Source: Onchocerca volvulus
Lineage: Eukaryota > Nematoda > Chromadorea > Rhabditida > Onchocercidae
Direction: 5' to 3'
Length of the DNA: 64,000 bases
Assembly: GCA_000499405.2 (NCBI GenBank)
Contig: HG738139.1
Span: forward strand, 6,720,616 to 6,784,615
The translations under genes and the position numbers were made by a program. Shown here piece after piece: positions 13,507 through 26,900 of this stretch. Each line of letters begins with the position of its first letter. Position 1 is the first letter of the stretch. Below the pieces are notes generated by a model that did no database searches, had not been told where the DNA came from, and saw only the letters and a list, made by a program, of their open reading frames with translations.

Positions 13507-13512
13507 AATAAA
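13507..13512 (+). terminator. Poly(A) signal AATAAA
   Basis: A perfect AATAAA lies 9 nt after the stop of the SIM-motif gene and only 36 nt before the acceptor-like sequence of the next gene, as expected at a nematode operon junction. Confidence 0.65.
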
Positions 13513-13539
13513 GCATTATGCATCGGGTTCATTGAACTT

Positions 13540-13548
13540 TCAATTTAG
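13540..13548 (+). promoter_or_regulatory. Candidate trans-splice acceptor for the uridylyltransferase gene
   Basis: TTCAATTTAG ends at 13548, between the upstream poly(A) signal and the first ATG (13617) of the downstream gene. No GT donor paired with it would keep both genes in one reading frame, so a spliced-leader acceptor is the simplest reading. Confidence 0.5.
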
Positions 13549-13616
13549 GCGAAAAGTTATCTTATTGTGTGAATAAGTATTCTTTGTCTTATCTGGAAAA
13601 ACAGTCCATTTATCCA

Positions 13617-16600
13617 ATGAAGAAGAAGTCTTCACGTTTCCCACGAGCTATTTATTATTGTGGATTATGTCAATTTCATATTTGTTCAGTTTTTCAAGCA
13701 GTGGTGCATTTCTTATCCCAAGAACACATCGACAACAATGAAGTCAGCTTTTTAATTACTGTTGAAGAAAATTCAAAACAATATATTTTTCGTGTAAAAA
13801 TGTTTTGCGCTAAGAAGTGAAGTATAAGGCCTTAATATTTATGTTGTCTCAAAATTTTTATAGTCCATTTTTTTTTTTACATGTTATAGTCATCATGGGT
13901 CTATAATTTTTTGATTTAATAAAATACAGTTATAGAAAGCAGAATCGCTAAAAAAATTGGAATCTTTACCAGGACCAGCCAAAGAGCAAATGTTCAAAAT
14001 AGAACAAATTATTCGAGAATTGTATCTTTCTACGAGACTTACGGATGTACAGTATGAAGACGGGTTACAAATCGCGAATTTGTTGTCTCATTTTTTGCAA
14101 AATGAAGCTCATAAAAGTACTTTTTTCCCTGCTTGTAATCGTATATTAATTTAGTCATATATCAACTACAAATTACTATGCTTATGTATAGACTGAAAAA
14201 TTTTGCTTAAAGTCATATAAGCATTTATAATTTCTTATTTCCATCAGATGATTGAAACTAGTAGATGATCAAAAACAATGCAAGATGTAGAATTGTGCAG
14301 ATATAGAAGCATTTGATTTTTTAATATTCTTAGAATTTTTTGGTATTTCATTGAAATTGTTTTATCATTTTTAAAAAATGCAGGTTATTCGGTGATGGTT
14401 TATGGTTCATATCTGACGAAGCTAGCGACTCTGCATAGCAATTTGAATTTAGCATTGAATTTTCCACTGGAATACTCCCTTGGTTATGCACTATCACAGG
14501 TCATGGAAGTTCTGGATGACACAACACGGAGTAGTTTTCTCTTCGAATTTTTTTCTTTTTTCAGTTCTTAATTTTTTGAGATATATACAGGTATTCTGTA
14601 TTAAAATATGAATTCTAATTTTTCAGGAAAAAATTTTACTGTCCATTCTATAACTTCTGATTTCCAACGTCCAGATCCTTCCATTCACTGCACTATAAAC
14701 TCCGTTGCAGTTGTTATTACAGCAAATTGTCTACGACAACAGCGGGCTACGCAGCTTATTAATTTGTATTGTACGATTTGTTCACAGTTCAAAATTCTTA
14801 TTACTACTTTTCGTTCATGGGCTGAGGTATGAATAGATTTTGTTCCTATGTCTTGCAATCATTTTTGTTTCGCGAATATTCTTATACATAGAACCATGCG
14901 GAAAATGAGCTCGTATCTAAAAAACAATTCTTTATCGCTTGTTTATGTATTTTATTCAAAACATAATTATGCATTTGAATGATTTAAACTTAATTTGTCG
15001 ATTCGGCTAAATTTGATACTTGCCTAAAGTCTACAGTTTATATGTGAACTGCTGAGACTAATGTTTTGTTTGTGATAGAATTTGCTAATACTGGACTTCT
15101 TGTATTTCATTATTCGTAAAAAATCTCGTGATCTTAAAATAAATACTTATGATGTGATCGTTTTTCATTTTTTGTCTAGCAAAATTCAAAAGAAGTAAGC
15201 TTAACTTTTGCAGCTTTGTTCGTTAACCAATGTACAGTTGGGTGGCATGCCAAAATTTGCTTTCGATATCATGCTAATTTATTATCTACAGCGTAAAAGA
15301 CTACTCCCTTTTGTCTTCGAAGTATGTTCATAATTTATTTCAAAAAATTTATTTTTTTTTCTTTTGGAAGTTTAATTAAGGGTTTGATTCTTTTTGATCA
15401 AAAGAAATTCAAAAATAATAATATTTAGCTGGAAAGAAGACCTCACTTATTTTTGTTTTACACTGCGTGATCAATTGGAATCTTTACAGATCTTGAATGA
15501 AGAAGAAATACTATTGTTGGACAGTGGAAATCTCAAATTTGAGCATCAAGTAGATAAAATAGTATGTTCTTTTTCTTTTCTAATTCTGAAAGTATAATAT
15601 ATTTTTATATGCAGTTATTTATTTTGTTCGTTTTAGAATGCTGATTTTGGTGCTAGTAATGAAGAGTGGAATTTCGGCGAACTTTGGATTGATTTATTCC
15701 GCTATTATGCTATTGAACATTCTGTTAAAGAACTAATACAAATACGTTGGAAAAAAGGATATTTGTCGAAAGGCTGCATACGATGGAACAAAAAACGGTT
15801 TGCGGTCGAAGGTTATTTTACCTTAATTATTGAGTGCAATTTCAGTTAATCAGATAAACTTGGACTTTTGAATTTTTCAAATTTCTACAGCACTGAAATC
15901 ATATTTCTCTTGCACCATTAAATAGAAATAGAATGAAAATGATAATTTCCATTATCTTATATATTTTTTTTTAACAAATGTAGAGTAGTTTTGTTATTTT
16001 TGTTTTTCAGATCCATTCGCTCCGGACCATATAATGCAACCGCAACAACGCATCCATGGTTATTTCTCTAGCTGTTTTTTGTGTACATATTTTTATTTTG
16101 CTTTACCGCGTACTACGGTTCATTCGCTTATACCATATTCCATTATAACGCCTGAAACTGTTGATGTAAAAGTGAAAAAGGTAGTTTTTTATATGTGTGT
16201 GAGAATTTTAATTTTTTATTTTTGTTTGAATGTAAAATCATTTCTTTTTCATTTTGATATCATTATAGAAACGAAAGCGTAAATCGAGAAAAATCACACT
16301 GTTGAACGATTCCAATTTTTCTGAACCTGCAGGAAATAATGATCGGCAAAATAACAGGAGTGATTCGGATGACACTGATAATTTATATGAAGGTTCCTTT
16401 CTTGAATTGATGTAATTGCAAAAGTTATAGTTTTCACAACTTAATGTTACTTTTCTTCAGTTTTTGCATATCAATTTTTTAGATTCCAGAAGTCTGGAAG
16501 CGAATAAAACGCAAATCACGGATGTCGATGAAAGTGAGCAGAGGATTGCTACAGTAACGGAAACTGGATTGGAAACTTCGATGCAAATCTGGTCAAACGA

Positions 16601-19600
16601 GGTAATTTTCAAAGTTTGATTTTCTTGATCTTTCTGGTAATCGTCAAATTGTTTTAACTTTACTGCCAATACAGTTAGTAATATCAAAATACTGGATATT
16701 GTCATGAGCCAACTCTCGATGCTTTTTTTATGAATCATTTTTCTGTTGTTGAAAAAACTTTGTTCCTAAAGAAAAATAAGGATTATTATAACATTGATCG
16801 AAAAATTTTTTGATTCCAGATTACAGTTTCACATCCTGAAGACAATTTAAATCCTAATGCAACAGTTTTTCTTCAGAAAACGGTCAGTTTTGTGAATTAA
16901 TTGTAAAAAGAATAATTTTTTGGGCTAATATCAATTCCTTATAGTTATCTGTTTCTCACTAGTGTTTTTCGCTTCTTCAATTTAAGAAAACAAATAAAGT
17001 AATACATATGAGAACAGCAGAAAAGAGGGGAAAAAGGATGGGGGTAGATTTTGATATTTTTTGGAATTTAAGGTAAATAAATTTACAGTAATATTAACAG
17101 AGATGAGCTGTAGCAATAGAATTCTCTGCTTAGAAAATATTGCAACAATAGGAAGCAAAATATACAATATATGTTGGGTGAATGATGCAAGTAAAATGAA
17201 GTTTGAAGTGATTAAGCATACATTAGGCCATTAAAATTCTCTTTATTCCTCGGTCGATTTTCTCTCACTAAATACGATTTTAATTTGGCATGACATGAGG
17301 ATGATGAATTTTTCTGGTTTTGGTGATTTTTTGGCCGAAGAAACTGACTGCTACATGTACTCAGTCTTAACAAATGAAATGTACAGCGTTTTATCTGTAG
17401 AATCTTCCCGTAAAATATTCGACAGATTCCCAAAGAAATTCTTATTTTATGTTTTAAGGATGAGAACGATAAAAATTTATTGGTATCTGGAAAATGCAAT
17501 GATTCAAAAAAGTTAGTTTTCGATTGTGCCGCTCCATGTCTCGGTTTGAATACATCTCATAATAATTTGTCATTGCTACAAAGAGATGACACTGATGAAA
17601 CATATTGCGATCGCAATGTGATGTCAACTTTCCAGCAGCGCAGTATTCACTTTTCGGAACTTTCTTCTGTAAGTTTTATTTCTTTGAAGTCTTGAAACTT
17701 TGAAGTCCTTTCATTATAAGTCTACTGCTCATAATGAAAAAATATAAGTTTGAAATTGTCCAATTTTTGGTTATAAGCAAGCTTCAACTTATATTTTTTA
17801 TTTGTAATAACATCAAGTATTTATTGAATTATTTTATTATAAAGTACTTATTCGTCACCTCAAGTTTGCTTTAAAATTATTTGAAAGTCGAATTCTTATC
17901 AAAATTTGCATTGCTTTTTCTCAGCGAATGAAAGGATTAGAATTGTCGACAGCCGATACTCAAAATTTGTTTGTCAAGGAGGAATATGATGTATGGTTTT
18001 CATTGTATTTTACTTTTGTTTTTATTTGTTTTTCAACTGAATTTTAATTGTCTTATCAAACTGCTAAATTTTTGAATTTTCGATATTGAAAGATGAAAGC
18101 GCTAAGGTCAAGCTTGCAAGTACTTCTATTTTCAGGAAAAAGATGAAAGCGCTAAGGTCAAGCTTGCAAGTATTTCGATTTTAAAAATCAAATTTCATGA
18201 ATATAACGAGATGTCTATTCGCAAGTTATGGTTGGCTTTAAATAATAATGAATATAATTATCCATGGGTTTTGCAGTACTTTACTGGCGGATTGGTATGT
18301 TTCATCCATACTTTAACCTTTTTTTTTTTTTTAAGATACAACTGTCTTAATTATAGTTTTCAGTAAGACTCGAAAAATTGAAGATTTCAACCATGGCACT
18401 TTCCGAGTAATTTTTTTTTTTTTTTCATTCCTGCTTCTATTGGTATGGAGCTTTGCTTCGTTGAAATCTATATTCTTGCTGTATAGAAAATTTTTTCAGG
18501 AACCAATGGTACGATGCACATGTTGTAATGCAGATGGTCATTTGAGAGAAAACTGTCCTGAACTCATGATTCCAAAACCCAAGAATTTCCCACCGTTAAC
18601 TCTTGCACAAAGGAAAATAATTGACCGTGTTATCTTCGATATTTTTAGTAATTCATTTTAAATGAATTGTTAAGATTTTAAAGTTTCGATCGAAATTTCT
18701 GAATGTTTTTGCAAAAAAATGATATTGGTAAAGTTGCTTCTGTCAATTCATATTTTCAGATTTAAGGATCTTTTTTCAAACTTTACATTTGTTTAGTTTG
18801 AGGCATCGTCACTTGGGAACTCGGTTACATTTTTTTTTTTCAGACTTTTAAAATTTTTATGACTTTCTTTGACCATCATTTCTAATACTAGATAAATCTA
18901 AGAAATAGAAGAGTTTAGGAAGAAACTTTATTCATCAAATTTTTCTATCAAAATTTAAGTTTTAAATTTCACAAGCAATAATCAATGATTCTGTGCTAAA
19001 ATTAGAGAACAAAAGAATAAGATAGGAGTGATTCTGAAATAAAAGAATTAGAAAAATAATGCAACATAACAGGAAAAAATTAAATAAACCAGTTTAAAAA
19101 ATCAAAAAGGTTTTCAGTAGGGAAAAAAATATCAGATGTTTTGACAAAATAAATGTTAGCAAATTGAAAAAATCCTGATATTCAACAAGCATATTTTGCA
19201 GACACAATGCGTATTAGGCCCTATTATGTGCATCATATGTCAGTATTGTGTCGTGAACTTGAAGTTTATCTTCGACGTTTTTATCGTTCTGATTGTCATC
19301 TTTCATTGTTTGGTTCAGCAGGAAATGGATTTGGACTTTTAGGTTCAGATGCTGATATTTGTCTTCGGTTCGGACCAGAAGTGAGACTTGAAGTAAATTT
19401 CAAAATTATTTTTTTCAAAGTTTTTTTTTCCAATTAAATTTTAGGAAATTCAATATTGATGATAAATTCCGCAAATTCCATGATAATAAATTTCGAAAAT
19501 TTCACTGGTTTGTAGTAGATATAAGCATTTTTCTAGGATATCGATTCGGCAGAAGTCATATCTAAAGTCGCTGAAGTAATTCGTAAAATGCCTGACATTT

Positions 19601-21579
19601 CATTCATCTGTGAAATTCCACATGCAAAAGTACCAATTGTGAAGTTTCGTTGTCGTAATCACGATCATCTTGAGGCAGAGTAAGTATTTTACATAAACCA
19701 AAAGGGCATACTTCATTTTGTTTGATTGTTGAAAATGCATTACAAATTGGCAATAGATATTATAATGTAATGTTTAGAGTAACTGCTGACTGAAATATAC
19801 TTTCAGGTATATTAATGTATAGTAGTCATATTATAGTTATTAATAATTGTTGAGTAGATTAAAAAGGCAGAATTTTGATTTTAATTTTCAAATGTTCTCA
19901 AATATCGTGACTGCAAAAATATGTATCAAGTTCAAACTGTAAAAATTTCAGTTTAATTTGAATTTCAGTTGATTTTCAGTGTATCTCTGTACAATGTGCT
20001 AGCATTAGAGAATACACGATTGTTGCGGACATACAGTAAGCTTGATCGACGGATACATCAATTAGGAATAATGACTAAAGTATGGGCTAAAAACTGTGAA
20101 ATTGGAAATGCGTCGAAAGGAAGTCTGTCATCTTATTCATATATAATCATGCTTATTCACTATCTTCAACGAACAAATCCACCAGTTGCTCCATTCCTCC
20201 AGGAAGTTTGTTCTTTGAATTATTACTGAATTTTTATTTTCTATTTTTCTTTTCGAACTTTTTCTATTTTTCTTTTATATTGTAATGGCAACAATATTTA
20301 TTCATTTTTTACTTAAAAATATCTCATCTTTTATTGTATAAATTTTGTGTTTTATTATATAAATTTTGCAACACTTCATTAATTAATGACTGTACGATGA
20401 CTTTCTTCCAGGTAGTACCACTTAAAAGATGTAGAGAACCAGTAATTATTGGTAATTGCGATGTATATTTTTGTTGTCTCGAAGATTTGGTTAGTTCTCA
20501 AATTTATATTTTTCCTCTTCATTACATATACCATCTTTCATTCCTTCCTCTTTTCATATTCATATTAACCATCTTTCATATATTTTTTTAGCTTTTCTTC
20601 ACATGTATTTTTCTTCTTTAAACCTTATTTTTCTCAAAATATGCTGTTCTGTTATTATTTATATCATTTTCTAAATTCTATTTGTACATTTACGTTAGGA
20701 ATGGACAGTTCATAATCGATCAACTGTTGGGGAACTGTGGATAGGTTTTCTGGATTATTTCGGGACGAAATTCGACTTTACACGAGAAGTTGTACAAATT
20801 CGACAAACGCTACCATTAATGAAGCTGGACAAAGGCTGGCAATCGAGACCGATTGCTATTGAAGATCCATTTGATCTCACTCATAATCTTTCCTCGGGTG
20901 TTCATTCTAAAAGTAAGCAAAACTTAAATGCATTATATTATTAATAAATATCAAAATGATCTGGCATAGATAAAATGAAAAACTGTCGGAATTACTGTTC
21001 ATTGCAATACTTGTTCTAGCGAGATTAGTGAGACAGATTATTACATAGGGGATTATCTACATATTCTTTAATTTAAAGTCGGCTTAAAATCATTTGATCC
21101 AAACATTTGATTTTTCAAAATTTTCTCTTATTCTGCTTTCCGTCACTTTTTGGGTGATAAATTTAGTAGTTTATAGTTTCTTTATTAATTTTTAAACACA
21201 TATGCCAGTTAATCAAATTAACTTTCAGCAATGGCATATATACAAAAATCATTTATACAAAGTCGGGAGAAATTCAGTACCTTATCCGTGCCAAATTCAA
21301 AATTAAATCACAATGCATTTGTGCTTTATGCGGTAAGTCTAAGCCTTGCTCTTTCTGGCCTTTTTTTTTTTTTTTTTTGTTTTATTCTGCTAATGCCTAT
21401 TTTTGTTATAATGATGTGTGACAGAATAAGACTTCAATTTTCAGTCTCTTTTGCTTGCGAGCTGTCGTGTGGGCGATGGCCCTCCATTGGATTGCAACTG
21501 TTGTCACCGATGTCGACAAATTGGACATTTTGTGGTGAATTGTCCTCTGGGAATGAAAGATAAGAAACGAAACAAGTAA
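13617..21579 (+). CDS. Terminal uridylyltransferase, TUT4/TUT7 type (multi-exon)
   Basis: Adds uridines to RNA 3' ends; the C. elegans relatives are CID-1/PUP-1. Domains in order: a C2H2 zinc finger (YYCGLC...H...H, 13655-13730); an N-terminal nucleotidyltransferase-like domain with YGSYLTKLATLHSNLNLAL near 14400 lacking the catalytic aspartates; its PAP-associated part (LWIDLFRYYAIEHSVKELI near 15690; RFAVE/DPFAP spanning 15800-16025); a variable linker; a CCHC knuckle (CTCCNADGHLRENC near 18515); an active domain with LFGSAGNGFG and DADICLRFG near 19300; the third catalytic Asp in DVSLYN split by an intron (19679/19980); GSLSSYSYIIMLIHYLQ near 20125; GELWIGFLDYF near 20730; and a final CCHC knuckle (CHRCRQIGHFVVNC near 21505). 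The stop is TAA at 21577. This is the full vertebrate-like double-NTase layout. The ATG at 13617 is the first in frame before the zinc finger. Confidence 0.92.
18091..18190 (+). repeat. 50-bp tandem duplication across an intron-exon boundary
   Basis: Two adjacent copies start at 18091 and 18141. The first 32 bases are identical and most of the next 12 match. The acceptor TTTTCAG (ending 18135) lies in the tail of the upstream copy, so the downstream copy is coding (KDESAKVKLAS) and the upstream copy is intronic. Confidence 0.9.
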
Positions 21580-23995
21580 TTCTTTATTTAATATTATGTA
21601 CGGAATGCTTATGTATAGTCGACAATAATAAAGTCTAAAATGTCTTAATCTGAAAGAAATAGTCCTTACTTGTTACCTAGAATTTTTCACCAATGATTTT
21701 CTTATACGAAATGTATTTTGGGAAGATTTAAAATTAACGACACATTTCATATCAACCAAAAGCGACCAAGAAGGATGGGTAATAATGAGAATATTTATGG
21801 AGGTTCTTTTAAAAATCAGAACTACAGCAAACAAAGAAATATAGTGAGCAATGCAAAATACATGATATCATCAATATTATCTAAAGAACTCATCACCTGC
21901 TTTTATCAAATCCAAATAATTTTTGCCATTATGAATAACTTTTTCTTGCATAACTATCCAATATGCATTTCGTATTTGTTTATAGATTATAAATAATAAG
22001 CTTTGCAAAGTGATTATTTATAATTTATGGAATTGTTTGTTTTACATAACAACAAGCTGAGTGTAGCATCGAAGCATTTTGATTCTGCGCAATAAATTAG
22101 CTCTGTTTTATTTGTCTCATTTTTACTTTCTTTATCTTAACGCTAATGGTTATAATTTTTAATGATTTATCCACAGAAGTTCAAGTATTATATTAGTTTT
22201 GTATTCCAGTATATTATTTCATTGGTCAATTGAAGCTGAAAAATAACTTATGGAATTAATTCTTTTTATCACTAAGATCATTCGTTTATTGTTTATTACC
22301 ACTAAAATCATTCTTTTACTGTTTATTTATTTGATAGATATATTTATTTGTTGGAATGAATTACTTGAACTTCTAAAAATCTTTTAATGTACTGATAAAA
22401 ATTTTTTTGTCGGATTCTCTATATAATCTTTTGTAGGTAGAGCTAATCTACAAAGCTCTTAAACTAATGCAATTTCTGGTACCACCAGTGTTTGTTGCCG
22501 AAATAATTTAAGGAAACCTCAGCAGTAAGCGACCAAATCAAAGATAATGTGAAGTTTATATAGAAGCGAATGTTATAGTATTATTGTTGTTCTTGTTTTG
22601 CTTTTCTCTCAAGTGTAACAATATGCTATTCATATATATCGGCCACTACATCGTTTGTAGGTTATTGTCACTTGCACTTCACTCTTCGACTTATATTGCC
22701 TCAGATTTTAAGTGAAACATATTATTCTTGACCATTTATTTTCTAATAATTAATCCGTAAGAAAAGCCTGCTGTGGTGAGATTTTAAAACTATAAAATGG
22801 CTTTGGGATGAAATATCGTATGTAATGATAATGATTCATTTTGTATTTTTGAAATTTACTTCAATTCGTATTATTCTTTTTTTTTCACTTGATTTCGGGA
22901 TTTCGGTAAAGATAAGTTAGGATATCATTTCTATTTCAGAATGAGAATGTACAAGAAAATATGTTTTTTCATCTTTTCGTCTCTATCAATGGAGGCATTG
23001 TATCATAGGCCTGAGACAAAAACAGTTTTTGTTCATTGTTTCCGCAATATTTGTAAATTAGAGCTTCTTGTTATTGAAATATTTAGGCAAGTTGCTCGCC
23101 TACACTCTTTCTGTATAAAGGGACTTACGGGTTATTGTTTTAGCTTCGTTCATTAATTTGTGTTGTTTACATTAAAATTCTTGATAATAATATTAATCTA
23201 TTTCAAGATGGGCATGAATTTGGCTCATATATTTCAGCTAAATTGATTCTGTTGTGAATTTCTATTTAATTATTGCTCGTATTGGTTTTCTTTTTTTGCA
23301 AATTGAGGCTGTTTCAAGAATATTATTTAATTGTTTATCTTTGTTATAAGATTATGATTGGTAGATTGTCATTTGTTTGAGATGTTTCTAAGCGGGAGTA
23401 ATCTGCTAAATATTTCTTGTTTTTTATATTCAGATGTTTAATAGTTTAATTTCTGATAATCATTTTAGTTTCGCAGTGCCAGTTTTCATTATTATGTCAT
23501 TATGGAAATGTTGCACTGCTTCGTAATTGATTTATTAAAGTTTTTCACTGGAAGGACAATGACCTTTAAGTAATTTTTTACAAGTGATTTAATATAACGC
23601 ACAGCAGCGAAATGTTGCATGCTACCATTTCTGAAGACGAGTTTTTTTAATATTTAAAATTCTCAATCAACTTTAATTTTTCTGGAATAACTTGGGATTA
23701 TGCAAATGATGAAAATGGTTCACATGTTAGCATCATACTTTTTGCAGAAGCCAGTTCTGCATCATAGCTTTCAATAATGTCTCTGTTTCCTTAGATTGGA
23801 ATACTTATAAAAATAAAGGACAGTTGAGTTTAGAAATTCCTATCATGAAATTTTATATCCACTTTTCAGAAAGTTGATATATTGAATCTTAAATTTGTAA
23901 ACCATAGAACGGAAGAGATAATTTCGGTTTATAATTGGAGAGGACATACTGGGTAAGTATTGCTTTCCGAAGGATTCTATCCAGATACACAATTG
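21580..23995. other. Intergenic region between uridylyltransferase and HIRA
   Basis: This 2.4-kb AT-rich stretch starts with a poly(A) signal AATAAA at 21627-21632 for the upstream gene. A short open stretch at 21718-21850 encodes a basic, Asn-rich peptide and might be an alternative 3' exon. A direct repeat of about 30 bp occurs at 22265-22325. The part before 23996 should hold the HIRA promoter; no element was identified. Confidence 0.5.
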
Positions 23996-26900
23996 ATGCA
24001 ATTAACGAATCCAGTATGGATTCATCACTCAGGTAAGTATATGATTGATTTCATACAAAATGTGATTTCAGAATTTACTTGCTATTCTGTTTATTGATAT
24101 ACTTTTGTATTCACCAGATGTTTCTATTTGCTCGGCAAATATTTGATGTTAATTTACATCTTTATTTTTCATAATTTTCAACTTTAGGTGGTGCAATTTA
24201 CTCAGTAGATATTCATCCAGACGGTACGAAGATTGCAACATGCGGACAAGGTGGAGAAGGTGGTTCAGGTCTCGTGATCATCTGGAATGTAAAACCAGTG
24301 ATTAATGAGAAAGCTAGTCAGGAAGCGTCGTGCAATCGACTGCTCTCTCGAATTCTACATCAAAGTAATTTAAGAGAGTCTTATATCAAGCTCTTATATT
24401 CAACTTAATTGAGATTGGTTAATTGCTGTCATACAGAAGCATCTGTGATCTTATTCTGTCCCTTACATCTTATGAAAGTTGTAGTAGTAAAGTGAGTCTA
24501 AGATACATCTTTAAAATACCTTTTCTGGTATATTATTAAATCTTTATGTTATTGCAGCTTTTATTTTGATATATAGTGAATGCAACTATTAAATTTTCCG
24601 CATAATGTTTGTTAATTTAGATTGTGTTAATTGTGTTCGTTGGTCTCCGGATGGAACATATCTTGGATGTGCGGGTGATCAACAGTCATTGACACTCTGG
24701 GAATTTGCTGGCCGAGTTTTCAGTGCTGGAACTATTGGTTCTAAAGTAATTTTTTGCGAATGAAATCAATCATTTTGCGTATTCATGCAAAATATTCATT
24801 CATAATAATCATTTGAAAACTCTTGAAGATCGATTTTCAAAGCTTTTATCATTATGTACCTTCACATCCTTTTTTGAAATCAAAACAGTTATTTCAGATA
24901 TTAAAATATTTATTTTGTAAATGAAACATTTTTCAGGATTCTGTTAATGTTGAAAAATATCGGGAAAAGTACCGATTGTATGGGCATTCTTTAGATGTGT
25001 TACATCTTGAGTGGTCCAAAGATGGCCGTTATCTCGCATCTTGTGGGATGGATCATGCTGTGATTATTTGGGATGCCCATAATTTACCGAGTATATGTTT
25101 TTTGGAAATTCATTTTTTTATTTACTTGAAATCTCTATGGTTAAAGAGTTTCAGAATTTTTATTCTTTTGTCTTCTTTCATCAGTTAGTTTGTTGAGTAC
25201 TTAAATTTCAAAAATTTTCAGACAAAGTGGTGTCCTTAACAATCGAACGAGGTGGACATCAGGGTATTGTGAAGGGAGTAAGCTGGGATCCAATTGGAAA
25301 ATTTCTCGCGACTCAATCAGCTGACAAGTCTGTGAGAATTTGGACAATTGATAATTGGCAATGCATTAAAACAGTCATGGATCCTTTTATTGAAGTTCGT
25401 TAAAAAGAAATTTTCTGTAATTTGCAGTAGTTAGCCATAATGCATTAATAAATCATGAAAAGTTTGAATTCCTTAACATTTAAAAATCATTTAATCGGTC
25501 GATGTTTCAATTTTTCTGCATCCAAGGTTTTTCAACCTTCAGCCTTAAGGGAACTTTTGCATGATAATCCGTTTTAATTTTTTAATTCAAAAAGCAAAAT
25601 TCGAAATTCAAAGAATGATTATGTGTTATGTTTTTCGCAGAGTAGCCAGTCTACTATGTTTTGTCGATTAGATTGGTCCCCAGATGGTACTTATTTGATA
25701 GCGCCATGTGCCAGTAATAACTCTGGACCAACTGCTCACTTAATACGGCGAAAGGTGAAAAAATTTTTTTTGCAGAATATTTACATAGCTAATTCTCTCA
25801 CTTATTAGTTACTTATTTTGTATTGTTAAGTTTATTTTCAATAACTTTGAAAATAAAAAAGAAGAAATTACTTATTCATTAAAAGTTATAATATTTCGAA
25901 AATTATTTCATTTAATGTCTAGGATTGGGATACTACGCTGGATTTAGTTGGTCACCGAAAAGCTGTAACAGTGGTTCGGGCATGTCCTCGTATGATTGAA
26001 TATCAAAATTACAAGGTTCTTTGAATTAAGACAATTTGACAATTTCGGAAATACTAAAAACTTTTCTTACAAAATCATTGCATTAGATTTTCATTTCATT
26101 GAGTCTTGCATTATTTTATACATTAGCTGATTTAACTCTTTGCCTTATCTTTTCCATATCTATCTGTTCTTAATTTTATATTAGATCTTGTATTCTGTAA
26201 ATGTTCATCAAATTAAAGAAACTTTATTGTAGGGCAATCGTCTTCAAGTAAGCTGCATAGCAATGGGCAGTCGTGACAAATCATTAAGCGTATGGTTGTT
26301 GCCGAATGTAGATCGACCTTTAGTTGTTCTGTACAAACTTTTTAAACATTCCATACTTGATTTTTCTTGGTAAACATTTTTTGATTGCAAAGTCGATGAG
26401 ATATATACAAGTTAATTGATCATTAATTCTCTGAGCTTAAGAATTGTTCGGTATTAGCTTTCTAACATTACCGATTAATATCGATAGAACAAATACTGCT
26501 TTAAATGACTGCAGGAATGATTATCACTTAACTATTTGCTCAATGGATGGAACAGTAAAGTCAATTGTGTTTGATGTGAAAGAATTAGGACGATTACTTA
26601 CCTCTTCTGAAATGGTATTTTTAAAGATTCTTTTAAGATACCTAATTTTTTTTTTTATTCCCCTTTTTGCGTAATAATTTTGTTAAGAAAAAAAGAGAGG
26701 ATTATATCAACTATGATTTACATTTATCGCAATGAATTTAATAAAATAGAAATAAATATTTTATTAAACTGATGTTTTCAAGGGTGACCTCTGTGAAAGG
26801 ATGTATAGTCGTCGGCCGTTGCAGTATTCTTCTGGTCATCTGATTAATGGACATCAGTTGTTGTCTTCCAAAGATTCGAGCCGAATGTTTGTCGATGACC

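Noticed and set aside
22265..22330. Two similar 30-bp stretches with ATCATTCTTTTACTGTTTAT
   Set aside because: A minor intergenic AT-rich duplication with no further copies nearby.
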